A stretch of DNA of 64,000 nt from JAFKFJ01 sp963786445 (GTDB lineage Bacteria > Pseudomonadota > Alphaproteobacteria > Acetobacterales > Acetobacteraceae). The notes below the pieces were generated by a model. It saw nothing but the letters and a program-made list of their open reading frames with translations. It was not told the origin of the DNA and searched no databases. The number at the start of each line of letters is the position of its first letter. The stretch's first letter is position 1. Location: positions 1 through 64,000 of the forward strand of contig CAWAZU010000019.1 of the NCBI GenBank assembly GCA_963786445.1, read 5' to 3'. A program made the position numbers and the translations under genes. This document shows, piece by piece, positions 9,427 to 18,009 of this stretch.

Positions 9427-10170
9427 ATGACGCTCCCCGAGCCGGCGGCCCCCGGGATGAACCGACACAAGATGCTGGCCGCCGCAATCCTTGATGTCGA
9501 TGGCGTACTCCTCGCATCGCCTCATGAACGCGCGTGGCGGGAGGCGCTTCAAGGCATCACTGACCCTGCGCGCTTCACCACGGCGATGTATCAGGCTGCC
9601 GTGGCCGGCAAACCACGCCGCAGCGGCGCGGTGGCCGCCCTGGAGGCGCTGGGCGTGCCGAACGCCGCGAAGCTGGCTCCCGCCTACGCCGCGAGCAAGC
9701 AGAAGCGGCTCGAAGAGCTTATCGGTGCCGGCGGCGTCAAAGCCTTTCCCGATGCGCTGCGCTTTGTTCAGGCGGTTCGGTCGCTGGGGTGGCCCATGGC
9801 CGTCGCCTCGTCGTCGAAAAACGCCAACGAGATGATGAAGTCAATCCAAATGGGCGCCGGCCGGAGCCTGTTTGACATGTTCACGGCCAATGTCTGCGGT
9901 CGCGACCTGACCCACGGCAAGCCGAACCCCGAGATCTTCCTGTTGGCCGCAACGGCGCTGGGGATTGAGCCGGCCCGTTGCTTTGTCGTCGAGGATGCCC
10001 CCGCCGGCATCGAGGCAGCCCGCGCGGGCGGCATGGCTGGGCTCGGCGTCGCCCGACTGGCGGACGCGGCCGGATTGCGGGCAGCAAGAGCGGACCTCGT
10101 GGTGACAAGCCTGGACGACGTCGCGATGGATGCACTGGCGGAGGGGCGGCTCTGCCGCCGCACGACATGA
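9427..10170 (+). CDS. HAD-superfamily hydrolase, beta-phosphoglucomutase-like
   Basis: Predicted 247-residue cytosolic enzyme converting beta-glucose-1-phosphate to glucose-6-phosphate. HAD motif I is LDVDGVLLASP (nucleophile Asp near residue 23), motif II the SSSKN segment near 125, and motif III/IV the GKPNPEIFLLAA...FVVEDAPAGIEAA run near residues 160-195, which is typical of the phosphoglucomutase/phosphatase subclass with an alpha-helical cap. Its stop overlaps the start of the GH65 phosphorylase (ATGA), and that enzyme would release beta-glucose-1-phosphate, so the two form a pathway pair. A different HAD phosphatase activity cannot be excluded from sequence alone. Confidence 0.85.
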   Translation: MTLPEPAAPGMNRHKMLAAAILDVDGVLLASPHERAWREALQGITDPARFTTAMYQAAVAGKPRRSGAVAALEALGVPNAAKLAPAYAASKQKRLEELIGAGGVKAFPDALRFVQAVRSLGWPMAVASSSKNANEMMKSIQMGAGRSLFDMFTANVCGRDLTHGKPNPEIFLLAATALGIEPARCFVVEDAPAGIEAARAGGMAGLGVARLADAAGLRAARADLVVTSLDDVAMDALAEGRLCRRTT

Positions 10171-12491
10171 AAATGCCAGGGACGATGGAACATGCGCTGG
10201 AACCGATCGCGGATCCCGCCTGGGTGCTCCACGCCGAGGGCTATGACTCCCTGCTTGAGGCCAGCGTTGAGTCACGGTTCGCGATCAGCAACGGCTTATT
10301 GGGCATCAGAGGCGCGCGAGCGATCACGCGTGGCGCGCGCTGGGTCGTTCCGCCCCGCACCTATGTCGCCGGGCTGTTCGACTCGCCCGGCGCGGAGCCC
10401 GCCTCGCCGGGGCTTGTCCCTGCCGCGGACTGGCTACAGATCCGCATCCTCCTGTCCGGCGGCCCTTTGGTTCACCACCCCGGAGATGTCACGTCGCATC
10501 GCATGACGCTCGACATGAGGCGCGGCGCATTGCTGAGCGAGTCCCGCCGGCTGAAACCGGCCGACCAGAAGGGTCCCAACGTAGGTGTCCACGTGCGCAC
10601 GCTGCGCCTCGTGTCGCTGGGCGAGCGTGCGATTGGACTGCAGCTGATCCAACTCGAGATCGAGGAGGGCGAGGTCGAGATCACCCTCGAAGCGTCGTTC
10701 GAAGGTGTCAATCTCGGGCTCGTCACCGAGCGGCTCGATCAGGATGTCGGCCTGTGGCGTACCCACCGCTCCGGCAAGCGCCTCGCCATGGCCACAGCAT
10801 CGCTGCTGCAGATTGACGGTCACGACCTTCCACCGACTGCGCGTGGCGAATTGAAATACTCCTGGACCTGGACATGCCGCCCCGGGCAAGTCGTGTATTT
10901 CGAGCGCTCCGTCGCTGTGGTTCGGACGGACACGCGAGACCGGGATCCCGGCAAGGAAGCCCGGGAAAAGCTCGGCAGCGCGGGACAGCTCGGCTGGCGC
11001 GGCGTGGTCGCAGAGCACGAGGCCGCCTGGGCAGGCCGCTGGCAGTGCAGCGATGTCGAGGTAGAAGGCGACGCCGCCGCGCAGCAGGCCTTGCGGTTCG
11101 CTGTCTACCACCTCAACAGCGCGGCCAACCCCGCCGATGAGCGCGTCTCCATCGGCGCCCGGGCACTGACCGGCGACAACTATCGCGGGCATGTTTTCTG
11201 GGACACGGAAATCTACCTGCTGCCGTTCTACAGCATGACTTGGCCCGAGGCGGCTCGATCGCTGCTGATGTATCGCTTCCGCACGCTCGATGGCGCACGG
11301 GCGAAGGCCGCCGGCATGGGCTGGCGCGGCGCGCTCTACGCCTGGGAATTGGCTGACACCGGCGAGGAGACGACGCCGGAACGCGCGATCGGTCCTGATC
11401 GGCAGGTCGTCGATATCCTGTGCGGCAAGCAGGAGCAGCACATCAGCGCCGATGTGGCCTACGCGGTCTGGCAATACTGGTGGGCGACCGGGGACGAAGG
11501 CTTCCTGCTCGACGCCGGGGCTGAAATCCTCTTGGAGACGGGCCGGTTCTGGTCAAGCCGCGCGCAGCTGGAGTCCGATGGTCGCAGCCATATCCGCGGC
11601 GTCATCGGACCGGACGAGTATCACGAGCATATCGACGACAACGCCTTCACAAACGTTATGGCACGCTGGAATATTCGGCGGGCACTCGAAGTGGCGGCAC
11701 TGCTCCGCGAGCGCTGGCCTGAGCGGTGGGCGAGCCTTGCGGCCCGGCTGACCCTCGATGACGAGGAACTCGCGCAATGGTCGCGCACGGTCGAGACGAT
11801 CGCGACCGGTCTTGATCCAAAAACCGGCCTGTTCGAGCAGTTCGCGGGCTTCCACCAACTCGAAGAAGTCGATCTGAAGACGTATGCTGGCCGCTCCGTG
11901 CCCATGGACGTGGTCCTCGGGCGGGATCGAATGCGCAGATCCCAGGTCATCAAGCAAGCGGACGTCGTCGCCCTCCTGGGGCTGCTGCCCGACGAGTTCC
12001 CCGGCGAGACGGGGGCGAAGAACTTCCAGTACTACGAGCCTCGCTGCAGCCACGGCAGCTCGCTGAGCCGGACCATGCACGGCTATGTCGCGGCGAAATT
12101 GGGATTAACCGATACGGCGCTGCGCTATTTCCGCCAGACCGCGGCAATCGACCTCAGCGACACGCACGCGGCGCTCGACGGCGGCATCCACATCGCGGCT
12201 CTGGGTGGCATCTGGCTGACGGCGGTGTTCGGCTTCGCAGGCCTGTCATTGACAGGAGACGGCCCAGCCCTCGATCCGCGATTGCCGCCGGGCTGGCACA
12301 GCCTCGGCTTCAACTTTCAGTGGCGAGGCCGATCTCTCAAGATCAGGATCGTACCGGCAGAGCGACGCATCGACGCGACGCTGGAGGCAGGGAAGCCGAT
12401 GACACTCATCGTCAGCGGTCAGCCGCACAAGCTGCAAGGTGGCCAAATGCTCCATGTCTCCATCGGAGAGCGGGGTGCGCCGCGTAAATGA
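10167..12491 (+). CDS. glycoside hydrolase family 65 disaccharide phosphorylase (maltose/trehalose/kojibiose type)
   Basis: Predicted 774-residue inverting phosphorylase that cleaves an alpha-glucosyl disaccharide with phosphate to beta-glucose-1-phosphate and glucose. The N-terminal beta-sandwich starts with ESRFAISNGLLGIRG; the catalytic (alpha/alpha)6 barrel carries GHVFWDTEIYLLPF and the general-acid motif GPDEYHEHIDDNAFTN with Glu at about residue 484; RCSHGSSLSRTMHG near residue 627 is the phosphate-binding loop. I start at the ATG at 10167 that overlaps the previous stop as ATGA. The exact disaccharide is not readable. Together with the mutase it gives glucose-6-phosphate without spending ATP. 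Confidence 0.92.
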   Translation: MKMPGTMEHALEPIADPAWVLHAEGYDSLLEASVESRFAISNGLLGIRGARAITRGARWVVPPRTYVAGLFDSPGAEPASPGLVPAADWLQIRILLSGGPLVHHPGDVTSHRMTLDMRRGALLSESRRLKPADQKGPNVGVHVRTLRLVSLGERAIGLQLIQLEIEEGEVEITLEASFEGVNLGLVTERLDQDVGLWRTHRSGKRLAMATASLLQIDGHDLPPTARGELKYSWTWTCRPGQVVYFERSVAVVRTDTRDRDPGKEAREKLGSAGQLGWRGVVAEHEAAWAGRWQCSDVEVEGDAAAQQALRFAVYHLNSAANPADERVSIGARALTGDNYRGHVFWDTEIYLLPFYSMTWPEAARSLLMYRFRTLDGARAKAAGMGWRGALYAWELADTGEETTPERAIGPDRQVVDILCGKQEQHISADVAYAVWQYWWATGDEGFLLDAGAEILLETGRFWSSRAQLESDGRSHIRGVIGPDEYHEHIDDNAFTNVMARWNIRRALEVAALLRERWPERWASLAARLTLDDEELAQWSRTVETIATGLDPKTGLFEQFAGFHQLEEVDLKTYAGRSVPMDVVLGRDRMRRSQVIKQADVVALLGLLPDEFPGETGAKNFQYYEPRCSHGSSLSRTMHGYVAAKLGLTDTALRYFRQTAAIDLSDTHAALDGGIHIAALGGIWLTAVFGFAGLSLTGDGPALDPRLPPGWHSLGFNFQWRGRSLKIRIVPAERRIDATLEAGKPMTLIVSGQPHKLQGGQMLHVSIGERGAPRK

Positions 12492-12590
12492 GTAACGGGG
12501 CAAGACCCGTGGCGGCGTGCCGCATGTCAGGCGGGCCGTCCGCGGCACCGCACGAGATCGGGCAGGAAGGGCGCCTGGCCGGCCACGAAG

Positions 12591-14684
12591 TCATGCCGCC
12601 GGCCGCGCGAAGCCGACCGGCCCGCGTCCACCGGTGCGCCCGGCACACTCGGCCGCCAGCAGGCGCAGCAGGGTATCGGGATCGGCCGCGCCGCCGTGCA
12701 GCGCCGCCCGGCGCGCGACGAGAGAAAAATCCGCCGGCGTCAGCGTGCGCAGCGCCTCCAGCCCGGCCGGCGCGGCGAGGCCGAACAACCGCTGGAACGC
12801 CAGCCGCGCCTGCGCCGCGCTCAGGTAGTCAAAGCGCAGCTTGACCACGAACCGGCGCAGGCTGGCGCGATCCAGCCGTTCAGGCAGGTTGGTGGTGCAG
12901 GCAAACGGCAGCATATGGCTCTCCATCCAGGTCAGCATCTCGTTGACCTGGCTGATCTCCCAGCCGTGCCGCGCGTCGCCGCGGTCCAGCAGCAGGCTGT
13001 CGGCCTCGTCGAACACCAGGAACGCGCCGGTGTCGCGCGCCTCGGCGAAGGCGGCAGCGATCTGCTGCTCGGTGCCGCCGACAAACATGTCGAGCAGGTC
13101 CGAGGCGCGCTTGTGCAGCACCGGCAGGCCCATCCGGCCAGCAAGGTGGCGCACCCAAGCGCTCTTGCCGGCCCCAGGCGGACCGGCGATCAGGAACGAC
13201 ACGGCGCGCGGCGCGCCCTCGCGCAGCAGGTCCGCCTCCAGCGCCGCGAGGTCGGCGTCCGCGTTGACCAGCGCCTGGTCGTAGTTGGCGTCACGTTCCG
13301 GTTCGGGTGCCGGCAGCCCGCCGCCGCGCACCGCGCGCGCGACACCTTCCACGATCAGCCGCGCCGTCTCGGCGCCGCCGCTGGCGAGCCGTGTCGCCCG
13401 CAGCGCCCCCGCCGCCACAGCAGGGGCCGCCGGCACCAGGCGGGCCAGCTGCGCCGCGTCGGCGTCGCGCAGCGCCACGCCCTCGGCCTCGCCCATGCGG
13501 CGCCACAGCACGGTGCGCGTGGCCAGGTTCGGCATGCGCAGTTCCAGGCACATGGTCATGCGCCGCAGCACCGCCGGGCCGAGCACGCCGATGTCGTTCG
13601 CGGTCCAGATCACCGGCGCGGCCATGCGCTCCAGCAGCCGGTGCATGAACACGCGCGAGGCGGTCACCGGCTCGTCGAACGCCTCGCTGCGGCGGACGAA
13701 CAGGTCCTCGGCCTCGTCGAACAGCAGCAGCGTGCGGCCCGGCTCGGCCAGGCGCTGGGCGAGGCGCAGCCCGGCCAGACGCTCGTAGCGCGACGGCTCG
13801 TCACCTGCCTCGTCCGCCTCGCCGACCGGGCGCAGCAATGCGCCGACCCGCGCGGCCAGCGTCGCCGCGAAAGAGGTCTTGCCGGTGCCGGGCGGCCCGT
13901 AGAGCAGGATGTTCACCCCACCTTCGCGCGCAGCCAGCGCCGCGCGCAGCACCTCGGCGGCCACCTCCGCCTCGCGGCCGAGATGCGCGAAGGCGTCCCA
14001 CGGTAGCGGCTCCGCTGCGCGGGTGCCGAGCAGCTGGTCGAAGAAGTCCGCCGCGGGCGGCACGTCGCGGCGCACCAGCGCCAGCAGCTGCGACAACACG
14101 GCGAGGTCGTTGTCGCGGTCGAGATGCAGCAGGCCGCTCGCCAGCAGCCGCGCCTCGGCCATCAGCCTCGCCGCAACGTCCGCCTCCGTCGCGTCGAGCA
14201 ACAGCGCAATCAGGCCGGCATCGCGATGCAGCCGGGTGATGCCGCTGCGGCACTCGCTCAGCCGGTCGAACAGCCGCTCGACGCGCTGGTCGATCCGGTA
14301 ATGCAGCGCCAGCGCGAGGATGCGCGCGTCCAGCGCATCGAGGGCAAGCCGTGCAGCGATTGCCGCGACCCAGCGCGCGGCCGGCGTGTCCGCCGCATCC
14401 GGCAGGTCGGTCCCGGCCGCGGCCAGGACGGAAGCCATGGCACGCCAGTCCGCCGCGGGAACACCGCGCCGGCGCGGCAAATGCCGCTCTTCGTCGGGGA
14501 GCGCCGCCTCGGCGATGCCGAGGCTGGTGCCGTTTTCCGCCAGCCAGCCGGCCAGCGCCGCCGCCTCCGGCATGCGCCGGTCGATGGCGGCGTGGACGTT
14601 GCGGGCACAGGCCAGCGCGAGACGCGTGCCGCTGGCATTGGCACGCCGCAGACGGCGGCGAAGCCCTTCGTAGGGAAGGCTCAT
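12591..14684 (-). CDS. double-AAA ATPase of unknown role
   Basis: Predicted 697-residue soluble ATPase. Residues 1-240 are a helical N-terminal region that I cannot match to a known adaptor domain. AAA domain 1 has Walker A GPPGTGKT at about 263 and Walker B LLLFDEAEDLF near 320; domain 2 has Walker A GPPGAGKS at about 500 and Walker B FLVFDEADSLL near 557. Both pairs look intact, so this should be an active ring ATPase working on proteins. GAGGGA lies five bases before the ATG. It is encoded 48 bases after a 104-residue orphan gene with a very strong ribosome site, suggesting one operon. It is not ClpA/B, FtsH or Lon by domain layout. Confidence 0.85.
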   Translation of the reverse strand: MSLPYEGLRRRLRRANASGTRLALACARNVHAAIDRRMPEAAALAGWLAENGTSLGIAEAALPDEERHLPRRRGVPAADWRAMASVLAAAGTDLPDAADTPAARWVAAIAARLALDALDARILALALHYRIDQRVERLFDRLSECRSGITRLHRDAGLIALLLDATEADVAARLMAEARLLASGLLHLDRDNDLAVLSQLLALVRRDVPPAADFFDQLLGTRAAEPLPWDAFAHLGREAEVAAEVLRAALAAREGGVNILLYGPPGTGKTSFAATLAARVGALLRPVGEADEAGDEPSRYERLAGLRLAQRLAEPGRTLLLFDEAEDLFVRRSEAFDEPVTASRVFMHRLLERMAAPVIWTANDIGVLGPAVLRRMTMCLELRMPNLATRTVLWRRMGEAEGVALRDADAAQLARLVPAAPAVAAGALRATRLASGGAETARLIVEGVARAVRGGGLPAPEPERDANYDQALVNADADLAALEADLLREGAPRAVSFLIAGPPGAGKSAWVRHLAGRMGLPVLHKRASDLLDMFVGGTEQQIAAAFAEARDTGAFLVFDEADSLLLDRGDARHGWEISQVNEMLTWMESHMLPFACTTNLPERLDRASLRRFVVKLRFDYLSAAQARLAFQRLFGLAAPAGLEALRTLTPADFSLVARRAALHGGAADPDTLLRLLAAECAGRTGGRGPVGFARPAA

Positions 14685-14732
14685 GTCGATCCCTCGGGAA
14701 CGGACGGGTGGACGGGATGCGGCGCGGCTAGG

Positions 14733-15047
14733 TCAGAAACGGGCCGACCGGCGCGGCTCGGCGCGGGCCGCGTCGCGGCGCAGCCGGGCCATCGGGATGA
14801 TCCGTGCCGCCAGCTTCGGGTCGCCGAGACCGAGCTCGATCGCGATGAGCCCGTCGCGGCGGAGGCGTGAGCAGACGGCCAGCGTAATACCGGCGTGGAC
14901 GATCTGCAGATGCGCCATCTCGATGCCGTCGCCGCGGCGGGCAATCTCCCGCCACGCCGCCATGGCGGCGTTGCGCAGTTCGGGACCGAGCGCGCGGCGC
15001 GCTTCGGCGGACGGGGTGATGACGACGGGCGCCAGGACACGGAACAT
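14733..15047 (-). CDS. small conserved-looking protein upstream of the AAA ATPase
   Basis: 104-residue protein of unknown function. I chose the ATG at 15047 because AGGAGG sits a few bases upstream, although the frame stays open for 25 more codons. It has a hydrophobic start (MFRVLAPVVITPSAEARRAL) without a signal peptide or clear membrane helix, a middle stretch MAHLQIVHAGITLAVCSRLR and a basic tail. No motif is recognised. Position as the first gene of a unit with the double-AAA ATPase suggests an adaptor or substrate of that machine; this is inference from neighbourhood only. Confidence 0.6.
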   Translation of the reverse strand: MFRVLAPVVITPSAEARRALGPELRNAAMAAWREIARRGDGIEMAHLQIVHAGITLAVCSRLRRDGLIAIELGLGDPKLAARIIPMARLRRDAARAEPRRSARF

Positions 15048-15489
15048 GCCGACCTCCTCAGGATGCACAGGTCGCCCGTCGCGTCCGGACAGAGTCCGGG
15101 CGTGGGCAAATCGTGAATCCAATTGCGGTCGGGGTCAGTGGATCATTGACGTGACGAATAAGTAGCCGAACGGCACGCGTTTGTCCAGGGCGGTGATCGC
15201 CCCCGGCAAACCGGGCAGAGACGGCATCGGCGGCGAGGGCTGGCGTCAAGGGGCGCGGACATCGGGCACCCGATGGTGAAGGTTGCCGGCGCCATGAAGG
15301 ACACCAGAAACGAAAGCGAAAGCGGGTTTCTATTCACAAAGCGAAGTGGGTACAAAAGAGCGTCTTATTTTTGATAATATTCGAATTAAACAGAGATGAG
15401 TCCCGTCGTTGCGCATATTTTTACCGTTGAGGGGGCAGGTTGCGGACATGGAACGCGCAGTGGGCGCGTCCGAAAAAGGAGAATGACAA
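15048..15489. promoter_or_regulatory. divergent promoter region, likely promoter of the repeat protein
   Basis: 442 bases between the minus-strand AAA unit and the plus-strand repeat protein. An AT-rich patch at about 15365-15392 contains GATAATAT, a plausible -10 element on the plus strand, in DNA that is otherwise GC-rich. The region after it gives a leader of roughly 100 bases ending in AAGGAGA upstream of the ATG at 15490. Short frames here have no support. Confidence 0.35.
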
Positions 15490-16776
15490 ATGCCTGCGTC
15501 CAGCCTGACCGATGCCTGGGCCGACGACCTTCAGGATACCGGTCCGTCGATCGACCTTTCCTTCGCTTGGCCGACTGGGGTCGCGACCTTTCCGCTGATG
15601 TTCGCGCCGTCGGAGGGCAACGCAATCATCAGCGCCGCCACGGTCGCGCCACGTGGGCTGCCCGCGGCGTTCCTGGCCGAGCCGATCTGGGGTGAGGGGC
15701 TTCTGCTGTCCGTGCTGAAGCAGATGAGCGGCGCGCAGTCGCGGCTGGTGCGGATGACGAGCGCGGTGCACCAGATGGACGCCAGCCTGGGACTGGGCAC
15801 GGCGGCAGCCGGCACGACGGCCGCTCCCACGAGCGGCGCCCCGGTCGAGGGCGAATCCCTGCTGCTCTCGGTGCTGCAGCAGATGAGCGGCGTGCGGTCG
15901 CAGCTGGTGCAGATGACGAGGGCGGTGCAGCAGATGGATGCCAACCTGGGGCTGGGCACGACGGCCGCTCCCCCAACCGGCGTCCCGGTCGAGGGCGAAT
16001 CCCTGCTGCTCTCGGTGCTGAACCAGATGAGCGACGCGCAGTCGCAGCTGGTGCAGATGACGAGCGCGGTGCAGCAGATGGACGCCGGCCTGGGGCTGGG
16101 GACGACGGCCGTTCCGCCGAGCGTCGGGGGCGAATCCCTGCTGCTCTCGGTGCTGAAGCAGATGGCCGGCGCGCAGTCGCAGCTGTCGCAGATGACGAGC
16201 GCGGTGCAACAGATGGATGCCAAGCTGGGGCTGGGCACTCCCCCGAGCGGCGCCCCGGTCGAGGGTGAGTCGCTGCTGCTCTCGGTGCTGAAGCAGATGA
16301 GCGCCGCGCAGTCGCAGCTGTCGCAGATGACGAGCGCGGTGCAGCAGATGGATGCCAAGCTGGGGCTGGGCACTCCCCCGAGCGGCGCCCCGGTCGAGGG
16401 CGAATCCCTGCTGCTCTCGGTGCTGAAGCAGATGGGTAGCGCGCAGTCGCAGCTGTCGCAGATGACGAGCGCGGTGCAGCAGATGGACGCAAACCTGGGA
16501 CTGGGCACGACGGCCGCTCCCCCGAGCGGCGCCCCGGTCGAGGGTGAATCCCTGCTGCTCTCGGTGCTGAAGCAGATGGGCGGCGCGCAGTCGCAGCTGT
16601 CGCAGATGACGAGCGCGGTGCAGCAGATGGACGCCAACCAGGGGCTGGACGGGGCGGCAGCCGGCACGATCCCCACCCTCGCCGGTGGCGGAAACTGGGC
16701 GATGCTGGGTGGCGCGGATCACCTCGCCAGCACGGCCTCGCAGTTCCTGCAAAATCTGCCCGCCGCCCACCTGTAG
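15490..16776 (+). CDS. seven-repeat helical protein of unknown function
   Basis: 428-residue protein with no signal peptide or membrane helix. AAGGAGA precedes the ATG. Residues 1-65 are a non-repetitive head; residues 68-385 are seven units, each an amphipathic helix of about 34 residues (core ESLLLSVLKQM then QLSQMTSAVQQMDANLGLGT) joined by Pro/Ala/Gly linkers such as TTAAPPSGAPVEG. The tail (about 40 residues) is Gly/Ala-rich and ends LQNLPAAHL. Hydrophobic residues recur in a coiled-coil-like spacing, and the units contain almost no Cys or aromatic residues. It looks like a modular scaffold or fibre-forming protein. I recognise no family. It is divergent from the AAA ATPase unit. Confidence 0.78.
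   Translation: MPASSLTDAWADDLQDTGPSIDLSFAWPTGVATFPLMFAPSEGNAIISAATVAPRGLPAAFLAEPIWGEGLLLSVLKQMSGAQSRLVRMTSAVHQMDASLGLGTAAAGTTAAPTSGAPVEGESLLLSVLQQMSGVRSQLVQMTRAVQQMDANLGLGTTAAPPTGVPVEGESLLLSVLNQMSDAQSQLVQMTSAVQQMDAGLGLGTTAVPPSVGGESLLLSVLKQMAGAQSQLSQMTSAVQQMDAKLGLGTPPSGAPVEGESLLLSVLKQMSAAQSQLSQMTSAVQQMDAKLGLGTPPSGAPVEGESLLLSVLKQMGSAQSQLSQMTSAVQQMDANLGLGTTAAPPSGAPVEGESLLLSVLKQMGGAQSQLSQMTSAVQQMDANQGLDGAAAGTIPTLAGGGNWAMLGGADHLASTASQFLQNLPAAHL
15691..16650 (+). repeat. seven tandem in-frame coding repeats (135-159 bp)
   Basis: The same position in each unit (first Leu of the LLLSVL helix) falls at 15700, 15859, 16003, 16138, 16273, 16408 and 16552. Periods are therefore 159, 144, 135, 135, 135 and 144 bp, all multiples of three. 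The helix-coding part is nearly identical between copies at the DNA level, while length differences are confined to the Pro/Ala linker. This pattern indicates recent tandem duplication with selection to keep frame. Confidence 0.9.
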
Positions 16777-16927
16777 CCGCCGACGATACTCTGCCAAAAA
16801 GGCAGGGGGCGGGTGTGAAGTCTCCTTTCCTCGGCCTTGCGGGCAACTTGCCTGCGAAGACAGGGGATGGCGGCGCGGCCGCCCGGAACGCGGCTGGCGC
16901 GAGGATAACGGTCAGGTCGGCGTTCGG

Positions 16928-17218
16928 CTAAGTCGACACATAGGGACCGGGAGCCACGGAGGGCCGCTCGGAGGTTGCAGTCATGTGGTCAGCGGAGTCA
17001 CCAAGTATGTAGTACGCTGATTCAAGTATCGCGTGAATTACATCTAACAAAAATTCCCCCCTCCTTTTATTTCCGGCATCTCGTGCTGCCTCAAGCAATC
17101 CGAAATGATATTTCAGGATCTGAGTTGTCGTTACTGATGCTGCGGCCGCCATAGGAGACATATGGGGTCCGCAAAACGGATCGCTTTCGTCACCGTTTAT
17201 CCGCGTTTTGTCGCTCAT
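16928..17218 (-). CDS. small orphan protein in AT-richer islet
   Basis: 96-residue protein from the ATG at 17218 (31 further codons are open upstream, without better start support). The middle part (TTTQILKYHFGLLEAARDAG then EFLLDVIHAILESAYYILG) reads like a real two-helix domain; the ends are low-complexity. There is no clear ribosome site. Base composition over about 17000-17560 is noticeably less GC-rich than the surroundings. It is divergent from the XRE regulator, so the two may form a regulator-target pair. Function unknown. Confidence 0.42.
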   Translation of the reverse strand: MSDKTRINGDESDPFCGPHMSPMAAAASVTTTQILKYHFGLLEAARDAGNKRRGEFLLDVIHAILESAYYILGDSADHMTATSERPSVAPGPYVST

Positions 17219-17555
17219 GCTTTGACCAATTGCCTTGTTGACCGGTTGCGTCACGGGTTCGTGAGCGATCGTCTCAGCTCGTGACCCGTTCGTCAATTCG
17301 CCTAACCCCAAACCAGCGACAGAATGCTAGCTTTGAGGCGTTATTAAATCATTATTATGCGTAGGTGTTACCGATTAGCAATATCCCACGACGGGTCAGC
17401 GGCGAGGGCGGGTTACCGCAGCACTCGCCGGACAGCTCGGTGCAGCCGCAGCGCTGGTCGAAGCGCCTGCGAGATAACGGCTTGCGCCGCGCAGTTGGTT
17501 GCGATATGCAATTTTGTTAGAGTGCTCGAAATTAATCCGGAGTCGCGGGACAACC

Positions 17556-17813
17556 ATGTACGAATTGAGACCTGTCGCAGCTGACCGCCCGCACGTTAGT
17601 CCACTGGACGCTCACGTCGGGGCGCGGCTGCAGGAGCGCCGTACGGAGATCGGAATGTCACAGACCGAACTCGCACGAGCGGCCGGCGCAAGTTTTCGGC
17701 AAGTCCAACAATACGAATGCGGCACCAATCGGATCAGCGCCTCCCGCCTCTGGGCGCTGGCGCGTGCGCTGCGTGTTCCACCTGAGTACTTTTATCAGGA
17801 TGGCGCTGGCTGA
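17556..17813 (+). CDS. XRE-family helix-turn-helix regulator
   Basis: 85-residue DNA-binding protein consisting of a single HTH_3 domain: ARLQERRTEIGMSQTELARA is helix 1-2, GASFRQVQQYECGTNRISAS the recognition segment, and LWALARALRVPPEYFYQD the closing helices. GGAG lies upstream of the ATG at 17556; an in-frame TTG 57 bases earlier is less likely. No effector or oligomerisation domain is attached. It stands alone on the plus strand, divergent from the small orphan gene, and could control that gene or itself. Confidence 0.85.
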   Translation: MYELRPVAADRPHVSPLDAHVGARLQERRTEIGMSQTELARAAGASFRQVQQYECGTNRISASRLWALARALRVPPEYFYQDGAG

Positions 17814-18009
17814 AGCACGCTGATCTCAGCTCCATGAGGTTGGGAACGGCGGACCATCCGGCTGAACTGAGAGGCGGTCGTGTCCGTAGCCGCGCCCCCA
17901 CCACCCGCGCCGATGCCGGCGCAAGAAGCGGAGTGCGGCGCGCCGAGCGATCCACCATCTCAGGGCTTCGGCGAAGGCGACAGCGACCCGCGCCTGACGG
18001 AGAACCAGC

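Noticed and set aside
15691..16650. CRISPR-like or intergenic repeat array
   Set aside because: Repeats are in frame, coding and lack spacers.
16786..16806. Terminator hairpin after the repeat protein (CTGCC-AAAAA-GGCAG)
   Set aside because: Stem is only five pairs and no T-run follows.
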